NCBI GenBank assembly: GCA_016742295.1
Contig: JACVCA010000002.1
Location: forward strand, 1 to 22,655
DNA: 22,655 nt
Direction: 5' to 3'
DNA from: Alphaproteobacteria bacterium
GTDB taxonomy: Bacteria; Pseudomonadota; Alphaproteobacteria; JAGOMX01
The notes beneath the pieces are model-generated. The model searched no databases. It worked only from the letters and a program-made list of their open reading frames with translations, and had not been told where the DNA came from. The position numbers were made by a program, and so were the translations under genes. Below, piece after piece: positions 7,695 to 14,969 of the stretch (the first letter of the stretch is position 1; the number at the start of each line of letters is the position of its first letter).

Positions 7695-9092
7695 TTACTT
7701 TTTTACTTTAGGACGCTGCTCAGGAGAAATCGGACGGGCATGTTTTTCGATATGCTCAATAATCATACCTGCAATATCTTTACCTGTCGTCGTTTCAATC
7801 CCTTCAAGCCCGGGAGAAGAATTAACCTCAAGCACTTTGGGACCCTCATGAGAACGCAGTAAATCTACACCAGCAATTTTCAAACCTAAAACGCGCACCG
7901 CTTTAAGCGCTGTACTTCGTTCTTGAGGAGTAATGCGGATCTTACTGGCAGATCCACCACGATGCAGATTACTGCGAAATTCATCTTCTGCGGCTTGACG
8001 CTTAATGGAGGCAACAACTTTATTTCCAATCACCAGGCATCGAATATCTGCCCCTCCTGCTTCTTTAATAAATTCCTGCACTAAGAAGTTAACTTTTAAG
8101 CCTTGAAAAGCACCAATGGCAGATTCTGCAGCTTTAGGGGTTTCAGCAAGAACCACACCCCGACCTTGCGTTCCTTCCAAAAGTTTAATGATCACTGGGG
8201 CACCCCCAACGATCTTTAGCAAATCCCGCGTATCATCAAGAGAATGAGCAAAGCTTGTAACAGGCATCCCAATCCCGCTTCGTGCAAGCAGCTGATGCGC
8301 ATAGAGTTTATCTCTAGACCGCCCAATGGCAATCGATGAATTCTGACAATAAGTACCCATCATCTCAAATTGTCGGACAACCGCAAGGCCATAAAATGTA
8401 ATTGATGAGCCAATACGTGGAATAATGGCATCATAAGTATCCAAGACACGTCCTTCGAGATGAATCTGAGGCATGGAAGAGGCAATATTCATATAACAGC
8501 GTGTTGTATTAATAATATCAACGTCGTGCCCACGTTTCCGTGCGGCCTCCACCAGCCTTTGAGTTGAATAGCTACTGGCTTCACGACTTAAGATCCCTAT
8601 TTTAAGAATTCGCTTTTGAGGTTTAAGTCTTGATAATCCTTCATAGAGAGCAATTGATAACTCTCCCATAAGGCAGGAGGCAGTCGGATCGACATGAAGG
8701 CGATGCTCCATTGCTGAGCGTCCTAACAACATCCGGTAGGTCATTGTCTCCCGATTGGTAAGAGAAATCTCAACCGGCCACGTTTGAGAGCCAAGTTTGA
8801 TAGAGGTGCGAATGATATATCTAAGTTCTGCCTCCCCATTCGAGCTTACAACTTCTCTTTGGCCAATCAATTCTGCATTGCAATAGACAACAATATCCGA
8901 GCGATCAGGAATCGGATGAATTCCGAATTGAACTTTATGCACTTTGCCTTCAAAGTAAGGACGAATATGAAAAGCATGCAGAGCTGACGTTTTGGCTCCC
9001 GTATCAATCTTAGCTTTAATAGCCGGTATGCCCATTTCGGGCAACGAAAGCCACTCTTCACATCCAATGGTTGTTTTGTGTTCTATTTGCAT
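7695..9092 (-). CDS. rimK: RimB-like protease domain fused to RimK, S6 glutamate ligase
   Basis: This is a 465-residue protein. Residues 1-150 form a Zn_protease/RimB-type retropepsin-like domain with the Asp motif KIDTGAKTSALHA (D30). Residues 163-450 form a RimK ATP-grasp ligase: KIGILSR start, glycine-rich ATP loop IKLLEGTQGRGV (302-313), and the metal-binding LEVNSSPGLEGIE (421-433; E422, N424). RimK adds glutamate residues to the C-terminus of ribosomal protein S6. RimB, in pseudomonads, removes such tails. One chain here would carry both the writing and the trimming domain. E. coli RimK is about 300 residues, which the C-terminal part matches. The start ATG has only a weak ribosome site. 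Base composition is less AT-rich than the genes at 0-6.5 kb, consistent with backbone. Confidence 0.9.
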   Translation of the reverse strand: MQIEHKTTIGCEEWLSLPEMGIPAIKAKIDTGAKTSALHAFHIRPYFEGKVHKVQFGIHPIPDRSDIVVYCNAELIGQREVVSSNGEAELRYIIRTSIKLGSQTWPVEISLTNRETMTYRMLLGRSAMEHRLHVDPTASCLMGELSIALYEGLSRLKPQKRILKIGILSREASSYSTQRLVEAARKRGHDVDIINTTRCYMNIASSMPQIHLEGRVLDTYDAIIPRIGSSITFYGLAVVRQFEMMGTYCQNSSIAIGRSRDKLYAHQLLARSGIGMPVTSFAHSLDDTRDLLKIVGGAPVIIKLLEGTQGRGVVLAETPKAAESAIGAFQGLKVNFLVQEFIKEAGGADIRCLVIGNKVVASIKRQAAEDEFRSNLHRGGSASKIRITPQERSTALKAVRVLGLKIAGVDLLRSHEGPKVLEVNSSPGLEGIETTTGKDIAGMIIEHIEKHARPISPEQRPKVKK

Positions 9093-9121
9093 AATCTTTT
9101 ATATCTTTGAGGAGGTTATTT

Positions 9122-9277
9122 ATGAGCAAATCTGCTGCGCACAATGAAAATCAATACTTTTACCATAAGCGCACCGATACCATGTCATTACAGATCCGTA
9201 AAGTAGGCCTTCCAAGACATATAGATATGATTTCCTATTGTATTCTCCTATCAAAGATAGGTAAAAGGAATTTTTAA
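9122..9277 (+). CDS. Small ORF, 51 residues, unknown function
   Basis: The ATG at 9122 follows a near-perfect Shine-Dalgarno, GAGGAGG at 9108-9114, seven bases away. The frame codes for MSKSAAHNENQYFYHKRTDT and 31 more residues, basic with a moderately hydrophobic middle. It ends in TAA inside a strong hairpin that would terminate its transcript. It is divergent from rimK, separated by 29 bases. No family is recognised. The ribosome site and terminator support expression. The protein sequence itself is unremarkable. Confidence 0.5.
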   Translation: MSKSAAHNENQYFYHKRTDTMSLQIRKVGLPRHIDMISYCILLSKIGKRNF

Positions 9278-9286
9278 ATTCCTTTT
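9263..9286 (+). terminator. Hairpin terminator after the 51-residue ORF
   Basis: AAAAGGAATTT (9263-9273) and AAATTCCTTTT (9276-9286) are perfect inverted repeats of 11 bases around TT. The A and T runs at the two ends would let it act in either direction. It overlaps the stop codon of the 51-residue ORF. Confidence 0.65.
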
Positions 9287-9446
9287 TATATAACACCATA
9301 AACTCTTTAAAGCAGCATTAATAATATGATAATGCAGAGGTAGTATTTGAGTGTTCGGCACTTCTCTGCCTATCAATATCCAAAAGGGCTAATCACCACC
9401 CACCTGTACGATCCACTCAGCCCATAAATTAGCAAAGAAAACGAGT

Positions 9447-10697
9447 CTAATTAACGTTAGGGATCTCCGTCCAAACTGTCGTATACCTGGGGCTGCGTTT
9501 ATTGGCATTAGGACTCCATGCTTGAGTTAGCCCCTGAGCGCCAAAGATAAGGGTGCGTTGCCCCATGGTGGAATTGATCTGATCAATGGCTTGCATCAGC
9601 TTTTGCGATGTTGGCGAAGGTGAAGCCGCAAAGAGATCGGCCGTTTGAGTGTTGACCCTTGCCAATCCTAATAGGCATACACCTGCTTTTGCATAAGCAT
9701 AGCCTGGCTTATAAAGCTGGGTGAGAGCATTTAAGATAATTTGCAAGATCAAGCGTGAATCATTGGTGGGGAGGATAAACTCTTTGACAAGGGTGTTGGC
9801 ATATTGCGGCCCCTTATGATACTTGCTGGTGCGAATAAATATGGAAATGGCTGAGGCTTGCAACCCAGATCTTCTAATTTTCTCACAGGCTCTAATAGTG
9901 AAACATGCTATAGCATGCTTAAGGTATTCTAAATCGGTAATTACCTTGCCAAAGGTGCGTGAGACTGTGGTAGTTTTTTTGTCAACTGCTAAGTCTTGGA
10001 GGTCAAGGCAAGAGATACCTTGTAGTTCTTGTACCATTCGTGCCCCCATGACATGCATGATTTGTCGTGCCCTTGAAAGCGGCATACGTTTAAGGTCAAG
10101 GGCAGAGAAGATGCCATTGTGTTTAAGGTGCCTGGCATACTGACGACCTACCCCCCAGATCTTTTCTACAGGAAAAGAAGCTAACAAAGAATCAGGATCA
10201 GGATGCCTTGATAAGTTAAATACGCCCATGCCTGTGGTTTTGGCCATGTGGCTTGCAATTTTAGCCAAAGTCTTAGTTGAGGCAAAACCAATAGAAGTTG
10301 GAATGCCAATCCACTGTTTAAGCTTATGACGTATGTCATGTCCTAGATTTACAAGGTCAACATGATCAAAGCCTGTAAAATCTAAAAAAGCTTCATCTAT
10401 GGAATAGATCTCAATGCGTGGCGCACATTGTCCAAGAATACGCATCATCCGATCAGACATCTCGCCGTACAAAGCAAAGTTAGCTGAAAAGAGACGTATA
10501 TTATGTTGAGCAATGAGATCTTTAATCAGGAAGATAGGCTGTCCCATCTTTACCCCAAGAAGTTTAGCTTCATTTGACCGAGCAATTGCACAGCCGTCAT
10601 TGGAGGATAGTACAATCACAGGCTTGCCTTCGAGCTTAGGCTCGAACACTCGTTCGCAAGACACATAAAAATTATTGGCGTCGATTAAACAAAACAA
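9447..10697 (-). CDS. umuC: UmuC-type Y-family DNA polymerase (Pol V subunit)
   Basis: This is a 416-residue protein, close to the usual 420. It has the first metal-binding motif CLIDANNFYVSCERVF (D6), the second catalytic motif SIDEAFLDF (D101, E102), a helix-hairpin-helix around VEKIWGVGRQYARHL (about 174-188), and a UmuC-like C-terminal domain (GLARVNTQTADLF). The family copies past DNA lesions during the SOS response and normally needs UmuD'. No umuD is seen on either side. The start is TTG at 10697, because an in-frame TGA directly precedes it, the N-terminus matches the family there, and AAGGTG lies 8 bases upstream. I found no clear LexA box (neither GAAC-N7-GAAC nor CTGT-N8-ACAG). Confidence 0.92.
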   Translation of the reverse strand: MFCLIDANNFYVSCERVFEPKLEGKPVIVLSSNDGCAIARSNEAKLLGVKMGQPIFLIKDLIAQHNIRLFSANFALYGEMSDRMMRILGQCAPRIEIYSIDEAFLDFTGFDHVDLVNLGHDIRHKLKQWIGIPTSIGFASTKTLAKIASHMAKTTGMGVFNLSRHPDPDSLLASFPVEKIWGVGRQYARHLKHNGIFSALDLKRMPLSRARQIMHVMGARMVQELQGISCLDLQDLAVDKKTTTVSRTFGKVITDLEYLKHAIACFTIRACEKIRRSGLQASAISIFIRTSKYHKGPQYANTLVKEFILPTNDSRLILQIILNALTQLYKPGYAYAKAGVCLLGLARVNTQTADLFAASPSPTSQKLMQAIDQINSTMGQRTLIFGAQGLTQAWSPNANKRSPRYTTVWTEIPNVN

Positions 10698-10797
10698 TCA
10701 CTGCACACCTTATTAATACACAACTAATTTACGTTCTTACCTTGCAGAAGCTTAGAAACTCAACCAAAAGTGAATGAGAGCTTCTTGATAACTATTT

Positions 10798-10977
10798 TTA
10801 GGGAATCACCCCTATAAAAGGCAATAACGTTGTCAGAAAAGCCATATTATAATCATAGTGAAATAAAAAGACAAAAGCCCCCAAGATAAGTAAGAAGTAC
10901 ACTGCAAGGAAGAGACAAAATATAAAGTGTAATAGGTGAGCAGGCTTGTTTATTCCTGGGTGGCTTTTAAATTTCAT
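10798..10977 (-). CDS. Small membrane protein, 59 residues
   Basis: An ATG at 10977 lies 7 bases after GGAG and opens 59 codons to TAA at 10798. The sequence starts MKFKSHPGINKPAHLLHF. A single hydrophobic segment follows (residues 17-40, IFCLFLAVYFLLILGAFVFL), then a short tail ending LLPFIGVIP. A putative promoter lies upstream. It ends about 100 bases before umuC on the same strand, so it could share transcripts with it. No family is recognised. One membrane helix with the N-terminal positive charge inside is predicted. Confidence 0.65.
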   Translation of the reverse strand: MKFKSHPGINKPAHLLHFIFCLFLAVYFLLILGAFVFLFHYDYNMAFLTTLLPFIGVIP

Positions 10978-11014
10978 TTTATCTCTCCTATTGCTAAAGA
11001 ACCTTTAATGATTA

Positions 11015-11042
11015 TTGTTACATTAATCAAGATAGGGGTCAA
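11015..11042 (-). promoter_or_regulatory. Putative promoter of the small membrane protein gene
   Basis: On the minus strand TTGACC (11042-11037) and TAACAA (11020-11015) are 16 bases apart. They lie about 38 bases before the ATG at 10977. The -10 match is imperfect. Confidence 0.4.
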
Positions 11043-11239
11043 TAACTAAGAGAGATTAAAATTTAGACAAAGAGGTAAAAGCCTCAATAGTTCAAAGGTT
11101 AATTCATAATTCCTATGATTTGTCCTCAAGCTTATGCAGAGCTTCTGTGGATAACTGCTTTGGTATAAGGGTAGTTTCTAAGAGGGGATGATACTCCTCC
11201 TTAGATAATCTCCCTCCTCACCTAAAAGAACCTTATTAG

Positions 11240-11531
11240 AAGGTTTGAATGCGTATCAGAATTTTTCCGGGATTTATGTTTCTTAAAGCGTTAAAGCTTT
11301 TCATGGGCAAAGCTTTATGCTTTTGATTTATCTCGCAGGCAATTACTTATGAAAGGTTACTGCTTCTTTTTATCTCTTGCTAAATTGAGAGAAGATTTAC
11401 CTGTGTGTATTTCTAATGGCGGGCTATGTCTTGTCTTTCGAAAGCTTATTTAAGGATCTTGAATCTCTAATTGAGATGGTTTTTAAGTTTTTTTATTTCC
11501 TCAATAACTTTCAATAAGTTGCCGACACCGT
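11240..11531 (-). pseudogene. Diverged partial copy of the Rpn nuclease gene tail and its 3' flank
   Basis: This segment lines up by eye with 16747-16960. Shared stretches include AAGCTTTTCAT, GGCAAAG, TTTTGATTTATC, a common CGAAAGC, and AAGG-TCTTGAATC-TAATTGAG. On the minus strand the last codons read VIEEIKKLKNHLN and stop at 11467, matching VEEIKTLKRQLN of the intact nuclease gene at 16914. Everything upstream of roughly the last 20 codons is gone, replaced by the unrelated gene at 11534. About 60-80 bases are present here and absent from the other copy. It is therefore a dead remnant of a second Rpn-type element. Confidence 0.65.
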
Positions 11532-11533
11532 AA

Positions 11534-11806
11534 TCACTTTTCTCGGTAGCTTTTCTCTCTAATTTTGTGGGGCTTTCTTTTCAAATGCAGCATCCTATCA
11601 GCTCTTTCAGATGCTTTATCAAGCCTCATTTTTTGCTGTTCTTTCCCTTCCTCCTGAGGTAAAGGCGTAGAAGGAGAAGTAATCACCTTGGTTTTTTGAA
11701 GATTTGGAGATTTTTCTATAGGGTCGTTGACAGGTAATGTTGCTCCTATCTTATGGAAAGGATAGAAATAAAAAACTGACAAAAATACAATGAAAATTTT
11801 CCACAT
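11534..11806 (-). CDS. Small exported basic protein, partner gene of the F-box protease
   Basis: This is a 90-residue protein. Residues 1-22 are a signal peptide (MWKIFIVFLSVFYFYPF...GA). The mature part is proline/serine-rich around 43-51 (ITSPSTPLP) and then strongly basic and helical (KMRLDKASERADRMLHL, ending in a K/R-rich tail). AAGGAAG precedes the ATG. It starts 49 bases after the stop of the F-box/protease gene on the same strand, so the two are probably co-transcribed. No family is recognised. A role as partner, inhibitor or co-effector is possible from position only. Its stop lies at the joint with the Rpn remnant, so its C-terminus may have been altered by that junction. Confidence 0.6.
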   Translation of the reverse strand: MWKIFIVFLSVFYFYPFHKIGATLPVNDPIEKSPNLQKTKVITSPSTPLPQEEGKEQQKMRLDKASERADRMLHLKRKPHKIREKSYREK

Positions 11807-11855
11807 AATAATCTTCCTTATAGTAATTATATATGAACTCTAAATTATTTTACTT

Positions 11856-13394
11856 TTAATAACAACCTATTTCTTCATCATCTGCTGTTGCTGTAATACA
11901 ACCAAATACTTTAATTGTTACAACCTGGTTTCCACTTATTTTTATTAGCGGCCCCCCACTCATCCCTTTTCCTGTCGAAGCTCTATGTTTAATTGAACCA
12001 TTGTTGAAAATTGGGTTTCTATCACTCTTTTTCGTTGCTTTATAAAATACAGCTGACGTTATAAATAAAGGGGAAACGCCTAAGTCATCAAGCAAAGAAA
12101 AATAAGGCTGGTCTTCAAATTCTGCCAAATCATAATGAGGACATCCTGGATATCCAATAGCAAAATAACGTTCACCTTCATTAAATTTGATTGCAGAAGC
12201 TCTTCCTTTATTAATCACACTAAAATCTACATTAACTGGATGCTTATATTGTTTCTTCCACCCCCCCTTAAAACGTGCAAAAATTATATCCTCATTAACT
12301 GCAAATCTTGGTTGAGTCATCAGTAAATTGTTATTAGGAAAAATTTTACGACCAGATGGAGTTCTTTTAGATATTGTATAATCCTTGATTTCAAAAGAGT
12401 TTTTGTGCGTTTTTAAAAAATTCAATAAATTATCATGGCTCTCAAGAGGAACTCGAGATTGGGTTAGGGGTACTCCCAGCTCAGGATCAAGATATTTGTT
12501 TGCGACAAAGTAAGCACCAATAAGATGAGATCGTCCTTCTGTCTCAAAATTATGTGCACAACTAATAACTCCATTCAGTTGTGCCCCAGGGGTCAAATTT
12601 AAAGGTTTATTGCTGTCTTGACGATCAAGCGAGGCTAAAATGCCACTTCCTAATCCGTTTACAATAGGTTCTTCTCCGGGAATTTGAGTAATTATATAGA
12701 TTCTTCCAACTAAGCTATTTAAGGCGTTTTGTACAAGAAGAGGAATATCAGGATGATTAAAACTACCTCTCACCCCTGCCTGGGTAAAAAGTTGCTGATC
12801 AAGCTTTGCAAGATCACTCCTATACTCTAACCTTGAAATATGATAGTCAAAATAATCACGGCAGATTTCCGGAAGACCATATAGCGCTAACTTACAAGCA
12901 GAAACTAAAGAAATGAATTCCTCTTGATCGTGAAGCCTATTTCTATTAATTAGATTGTATATAGACTTATTAAATTCTTCTGCTTTTTCCTGTAACTCCT
13001 CTAGGGTTGTTGCATAAACCATCTTTTCATAAGCTTGCCTCAGGTATTCTTCTGCACTTTCATTTTCTAAAGGTAAATGTAAAGCAGGCCAATCAAGAAT
13101 TTCTGAGAAATCAATAGGATGAGAATCTTCCGAGGTAGATCTTTGGGGGGCACGACTAGGAGCTAATCGGTAAGTGTTTCTGGCAACCCTATATACTACG
13201 CTAGGTTCTTTAGCTACGTAGGACCATGTACGGCAAGTCAAAGAAGCATGAAAAAGATCTCTATAACTTGGTAGAAATGAAAAAATATGTGAAAGAATTT
13301 CTGGAGTGCCCAACGGAGGCGTAGGATCAGAGGCCGGTACGGGTTGAGATGGAAAAAATACCAAAAAACTAATTAATAAAAATTTAATACGCAT
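11856..13394 (-). CDS. Exported F-box protein fused to a trypsin-like serine protease
   Basis: This is a 512-residue protein. Residues 1-22 are a signal peptide ending near PASD. Residues 27-70 form an F-box: LGTPEILSHIFSFLPSYRDL followed by the FHASLTCRTWSYVAKEPSVVY half, with the usual leucine, cysteine and tryptophan positions. A helical linker covers about 95-225. Residues 228-512 form a chymotrypsin-fold protease with GSGILASL as the entry strand, His281 in GVISCAH, Asp369 in NEDIIFARF, and Ser479 in GKGMSGGPL, so the triad is complete and in order. F-boxes recruit targets to SCF ubiquitin ligases in eukaryotes and have no bacterial partner. The natural reading is a secreted effector that binds host Skp1 and cuts, or positions, host proteins. 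AAGG lies 6 bases before the ATG. Confidence 0.8.
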   Translation of the reverse strand: MRIKFLLISFLVFFPSQPVPASDPTPPLGTPEILSHIFSFLPSYRDLFHASLTCRTWSYVAKEPSVVYRVARNTYRLAPSRAPQRSTSEDSHPIDFSEILDWPALHLPLENESAEEYLRQAYEKMVYATTLEELQEKAEEFNKSIYNLINRNRLHDQEEFISLVSACKLALYGLPEICRDYFDYHISRLEYRSDLAKLDQQLFTQAGVRGSFNHPDIPLLVQNALNSLVGRIYIITQIPGEEPIVNGLGSGILASLDRQDSNKPLNLTPGAQLNGVISCAHNFETEGRSHLIGAYFVANKYLDPELGVPLTQSRVPLESHDNLLNFLKTHKNSFEIKDYTISKRTPSGRKIFPNNNLLMTQPRFAVNEDIIFARFKGGWKKQYKHPVNVDFSVINKGRASAIKFNEGERYFAIGYPGCPHYDLAEFEDQPYFSLLDDLGVSPLFITSAVFYKATKKSDRNPIFNNGSIKHRASTGKGMSGGPLIKISGNQVVTIKVFGCITATADDEEIGCY

Positions 13395-13546
13395 AATACA
13401 CCTTTTTTAAAAATAATAAATTTTACTTTATTTCTAAATTATAAGCAAGTATTTTCTTAAAATTATATTATTAAATCTAAAATTAAAAAAATCTAAGACC
13501 ATCATGATTACACATCGTCATGCGACCTGCTAAAAAGTAATCCTTT

Positions 13547-13831
13547 TTATAATACTTCTGACCATGACATAGATGTATGTAAAACTCGTAAAATCTCTAT
13601 TCTTTCGTCTTTTACTCTATAAGGAATGATATAGGGAGACCCACTAAGGATTAATTCTCTGGTATAAGGAACTCTTCCGGGCCTACCCATTCCAGGATAC
13701 TGACCTAATACCTCAACGGCTTCGTAAAGCCGCTTTGCAATATTATTGGCAGCTTGAGAGTTATCTCTTTGAATGTAAGTGTGTAGCTTCTGTAAATCTA
13801 TAACAGCTTCTTCTAACCACCTTATTTGCAT
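13547..13831 (-). CDS. ParE/RelE-family toxin
   Basis: This is a 94-residue protein. The start MQIRWLEEAVIDLQKLHTYI has the W/A-x-x-DL pattern of ParE/RelE toxins. The middle has the typical YPGMGRPGRVPYTRELIL turn, and the C-terminus YIIPYRVKDERIEILRVLH is the hallmark final strand. RelE-type members cut mRNA on the ribosome; ParE-type members poison DNA gyrase. The sequence fits the ParE side slightly better, but that is not certain. Its ATG overlaps the end of the antitoxin gene by 10 bases, so the two are translationally coupled. Confidence 0.88.
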   Translation of the reverse strand: MQIRWLEEAVIDLQKLHTYIQRDNSQAANNIAKRLYEAVEVLGQYPGMGRPGRVPYTRELILSGSPYIIPYRVKDERIEILRVLHTSMSWSEVL

Positions 13832-14109
13832 TTGGGAGCATGCTTTTCTTTAGAAGTGCCCCAGCTTGCAAGCCATTCTTTGACTCTACTATGTTCTACA
13901 AACTTAGCATTCCTACTATCAGCTTTCTTAAAAGCTTCATTTATTGCTTGTACTTGCCAAGATTCATTTTCAACATATCGTTTCAAAGCTTCCTCAGCAA
14001 TAAAAGAGCGGCTTCTCCCAGAAGCTTGGGCAAGCTGATCAATTTTGTTCTTTAGTGTTGAAGTAACCCGTACACTTAAAGTTGTTGATAGGGGATTGAG
14101 GTTATTCAT
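13822..14109 (-). CDS. Ribbon-helix-helix antitoxin (CopG/ParD-like)
   Basis: This is a 95-residue protein from the chosen start. Residues about 9-50 form a ribbon-helix-helix: beta strand TTLSVRVTSTLKNKIDQLA, the turn SGRSRSFI, and helix AEEALKRYVENE. The C-terminal half (WQVQAINEAFKKADSRNAKF) would wrap the toxin. ATGs occur at 14121, 14112 and 14109. GGAG lies 6 bases before 14109 and nothing suitable precedes 14121, so I prefer 14109. It represses its own operon with the toxin in the known family; a palindromic site sits just upstream. Confidence 0.85.
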   Translation of the reverse strand: MNNLNPLSTTLSVRVTSTLKNKIDQLAQASGRSRSFIAEEALKRYVENESWQVQAINEAFKKADSRNAKFVEHSRVKEWLASWGTSKEKHAPKCK

Positions 14110-14126
14110 CATACTCTCCATTATTA

Positions 14127-14155
14127 ATTGTATACAATATATATGTAGTATACAT
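14127..14155. promoter_or_regulatory. Palindromic operator of the toxin-antitoxin operon
   Basis: ATTGTATACAAT (14127-14138) is a perfect 12-base palindrome. A second GTATAC core lies at 14148-14153, 18 bases away centre to centre. Two evenly spaced sites in front of a ribbon-helix-helix gene are typical of autorepression. The AT-rich region between them probably contains the promoter. Confidence 0.6.
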
Positions 14156-14292
14156 TATATGCACAAAGGATACTACTTTCATTTAATGCTTTTGGTACTA
14201 TGTGCTTAATTGAACATTCCTCTCAGATCTTATTTCTAATTCATGTTTTAAAATAGAGGGCCTTTAGAAATAACAGCACGCCAAGCACGTCT

Positions 14293-14490
14293 TTAATATT
14301 CATGATCCCCATTTTTCAACTGAACTTTACAAAAACTATCCCCTACCATTATAGCTCCATCATACAATATTGCTTTTGAATAAGTTAATACCCATTCAGG
14401 AGGTAAAACCTCCTTATCCTTAAGTAATTTCCCCATAGGTTCCATTCCAGTTATTCTTAGCAAAAGCTTGATGGCCTTCTGTAGAATCAT
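14293..14490 (-). CDS. Short ORF, 65 codons, unknown
   Basis: The frame runs from an ATG at 14490 to a stop at 14293. It includes EVLPPEWVLTYSKAILYDGA and ends QLKNGDHEY, which looks protein-like. No Shine-Dalgarno is seen before the ATG, and a terminator lies just upstream of it (14536-14560). It may be a fragment of a longer lost gene. No family is recognised. Confidence 0.35.
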   Translation of the reverse strand: MILQKAIKLLLRITGMEPMGKLLKDKEVLPPEWVLTYSKAILYDGAIMVGDSFCKVQLKNGDHEY

Positions 14491-14535
14491 TGAATATCAT
14501 CTACACCTTAGATATGTCATAAAAGCATTGAGTAA

Positions 14536-14560
14536 GCTTAGCAAGGTTTCCTTGCTAAGC
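14536..14560 (-). terminator. Hairpin terminator after the 58-residue gene
   Basis: GCTTAGCAAGG (14536-14546) and CCTTGCTAAGC (14550-14560) are perfect 11-base inverted repeats around TTT. It starts 16 bases beyond the stop of the minus-strand gene at 14577. The T-rich side (CTATTTCTTTT) is on the plus strand, so it may act both ways. Confidence 0.8.
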
Positions 14561-14576
14561 CTATTTCTTTTAAAAA

Positions 14577-14753
14577 CTAAGATTTATTGAAGTCCCTACG
14601 CCAATTCTTGCATAATTGATGCATGGCATTGCAGGGGTGGTAAGAATTATCAACGACGATTGTAATTTGTTGCAAAAGTGTGTTGATGGTTAGAACATTT
14701 TTTTCTAATTCTTTTAAAAAATGTTCGAAAGTGCTTATATTCATATTAGCCAC
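14577..14753 (-). CDS. Small protein, 58 residues, GTG start, complete transcription unit
   Basis: The GTG at 14753 lies 7 bases after AAGGAG (14766-14761). The product begins MANMNISTFEHFLKELEKNV and continues with a helical LTINTLLQQITIVVDNSYHP, then CNAMHQLCKNWRRDFNKS, carrying two cysteines and a basic end. It has no export signal. A promoter, a leader hairpin and a terminator frame this one gene, so it is a monocistronic unit. No family is recognised. The position beside the ProQ/FinO-like gene in a conjugative block suggests an accessory or regulatory role, which is inference only. Confidence 0.65.
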   Translation of the reverse strand: MANMNISTFEHFLKELEKNVLTINTLLQQITIVVDNSYHPCNAMHQLCKNWRRDFNKS

Positions 14754-14783
14754 GTCAAATCTCCTTGTTAGATTGGCTGGTTA

Positions 14784-14817
14784 GCAACGCATCGGTGTTG
14801 GTGCACCTTTGCGTTGC
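14784..14817 (-). promoter_or_regulatory. Leader hairpin at the 5' end of the 58-residue gene's mRNA
   Basis: GCAACGCA (14784-14791) pairs perfectly with TGCGTTGC (14810-14817). An inner pairing of GGTG (14794-14797) with CACC (14804-14807) extends the stem. The predicted start of transcription falls at about 14815, so the RNA would begin with this hairpin. A 5' stabilising stem or a target for an RNA chaperone are both possible. Confidence 0.55.
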
Positions 14818-14821
14818 GCTT

Positions 14822-14850
14822 ATTATACTTGCCATTTCGGAAATCAGCAA
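14822..14850 (-). promoter_or_regulatory. Sigma-70-type promoter of the 58-residue gene
   Basis: On the minus strand TTGCTG (14850-14845) and TATAAT (14827-14822) are separated by 17 bases. The -10 is consensus; the -35 matches at the first three positions. It points at the leader hairpin and the GTG at 14753. Confidence 0.6.
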
Positions 14851-14969
14851 TGGTTCTTTTTCGATTTATTCAATGCAATCATTATGATCTTATTGGGAGT
14901 AATTTTGCCTTTTTATGGCTAAGAACTTAGGGAAGGACGCTTTCTTAAATTTTCAAGATTGACTGAAGG

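Noticed and set aside
8784..9067. Frames on both strands inside rimK
   Set aside because: They overlap conserved RimK/RimB-like coding sequence in other frames and have no family resemblance or ribosome site.
9823..10143. Plus-strand frame of 106 codons inside umuC
   Set aside because: Antisense shadow of a conserved polymerase gene; low-complexity and cysteine-rich.
13826..14055. Two plus-strand frames across the antitoxin
   Set aside because: They lie opposite a clear ribbon-helix-helix gene and have no start signals.
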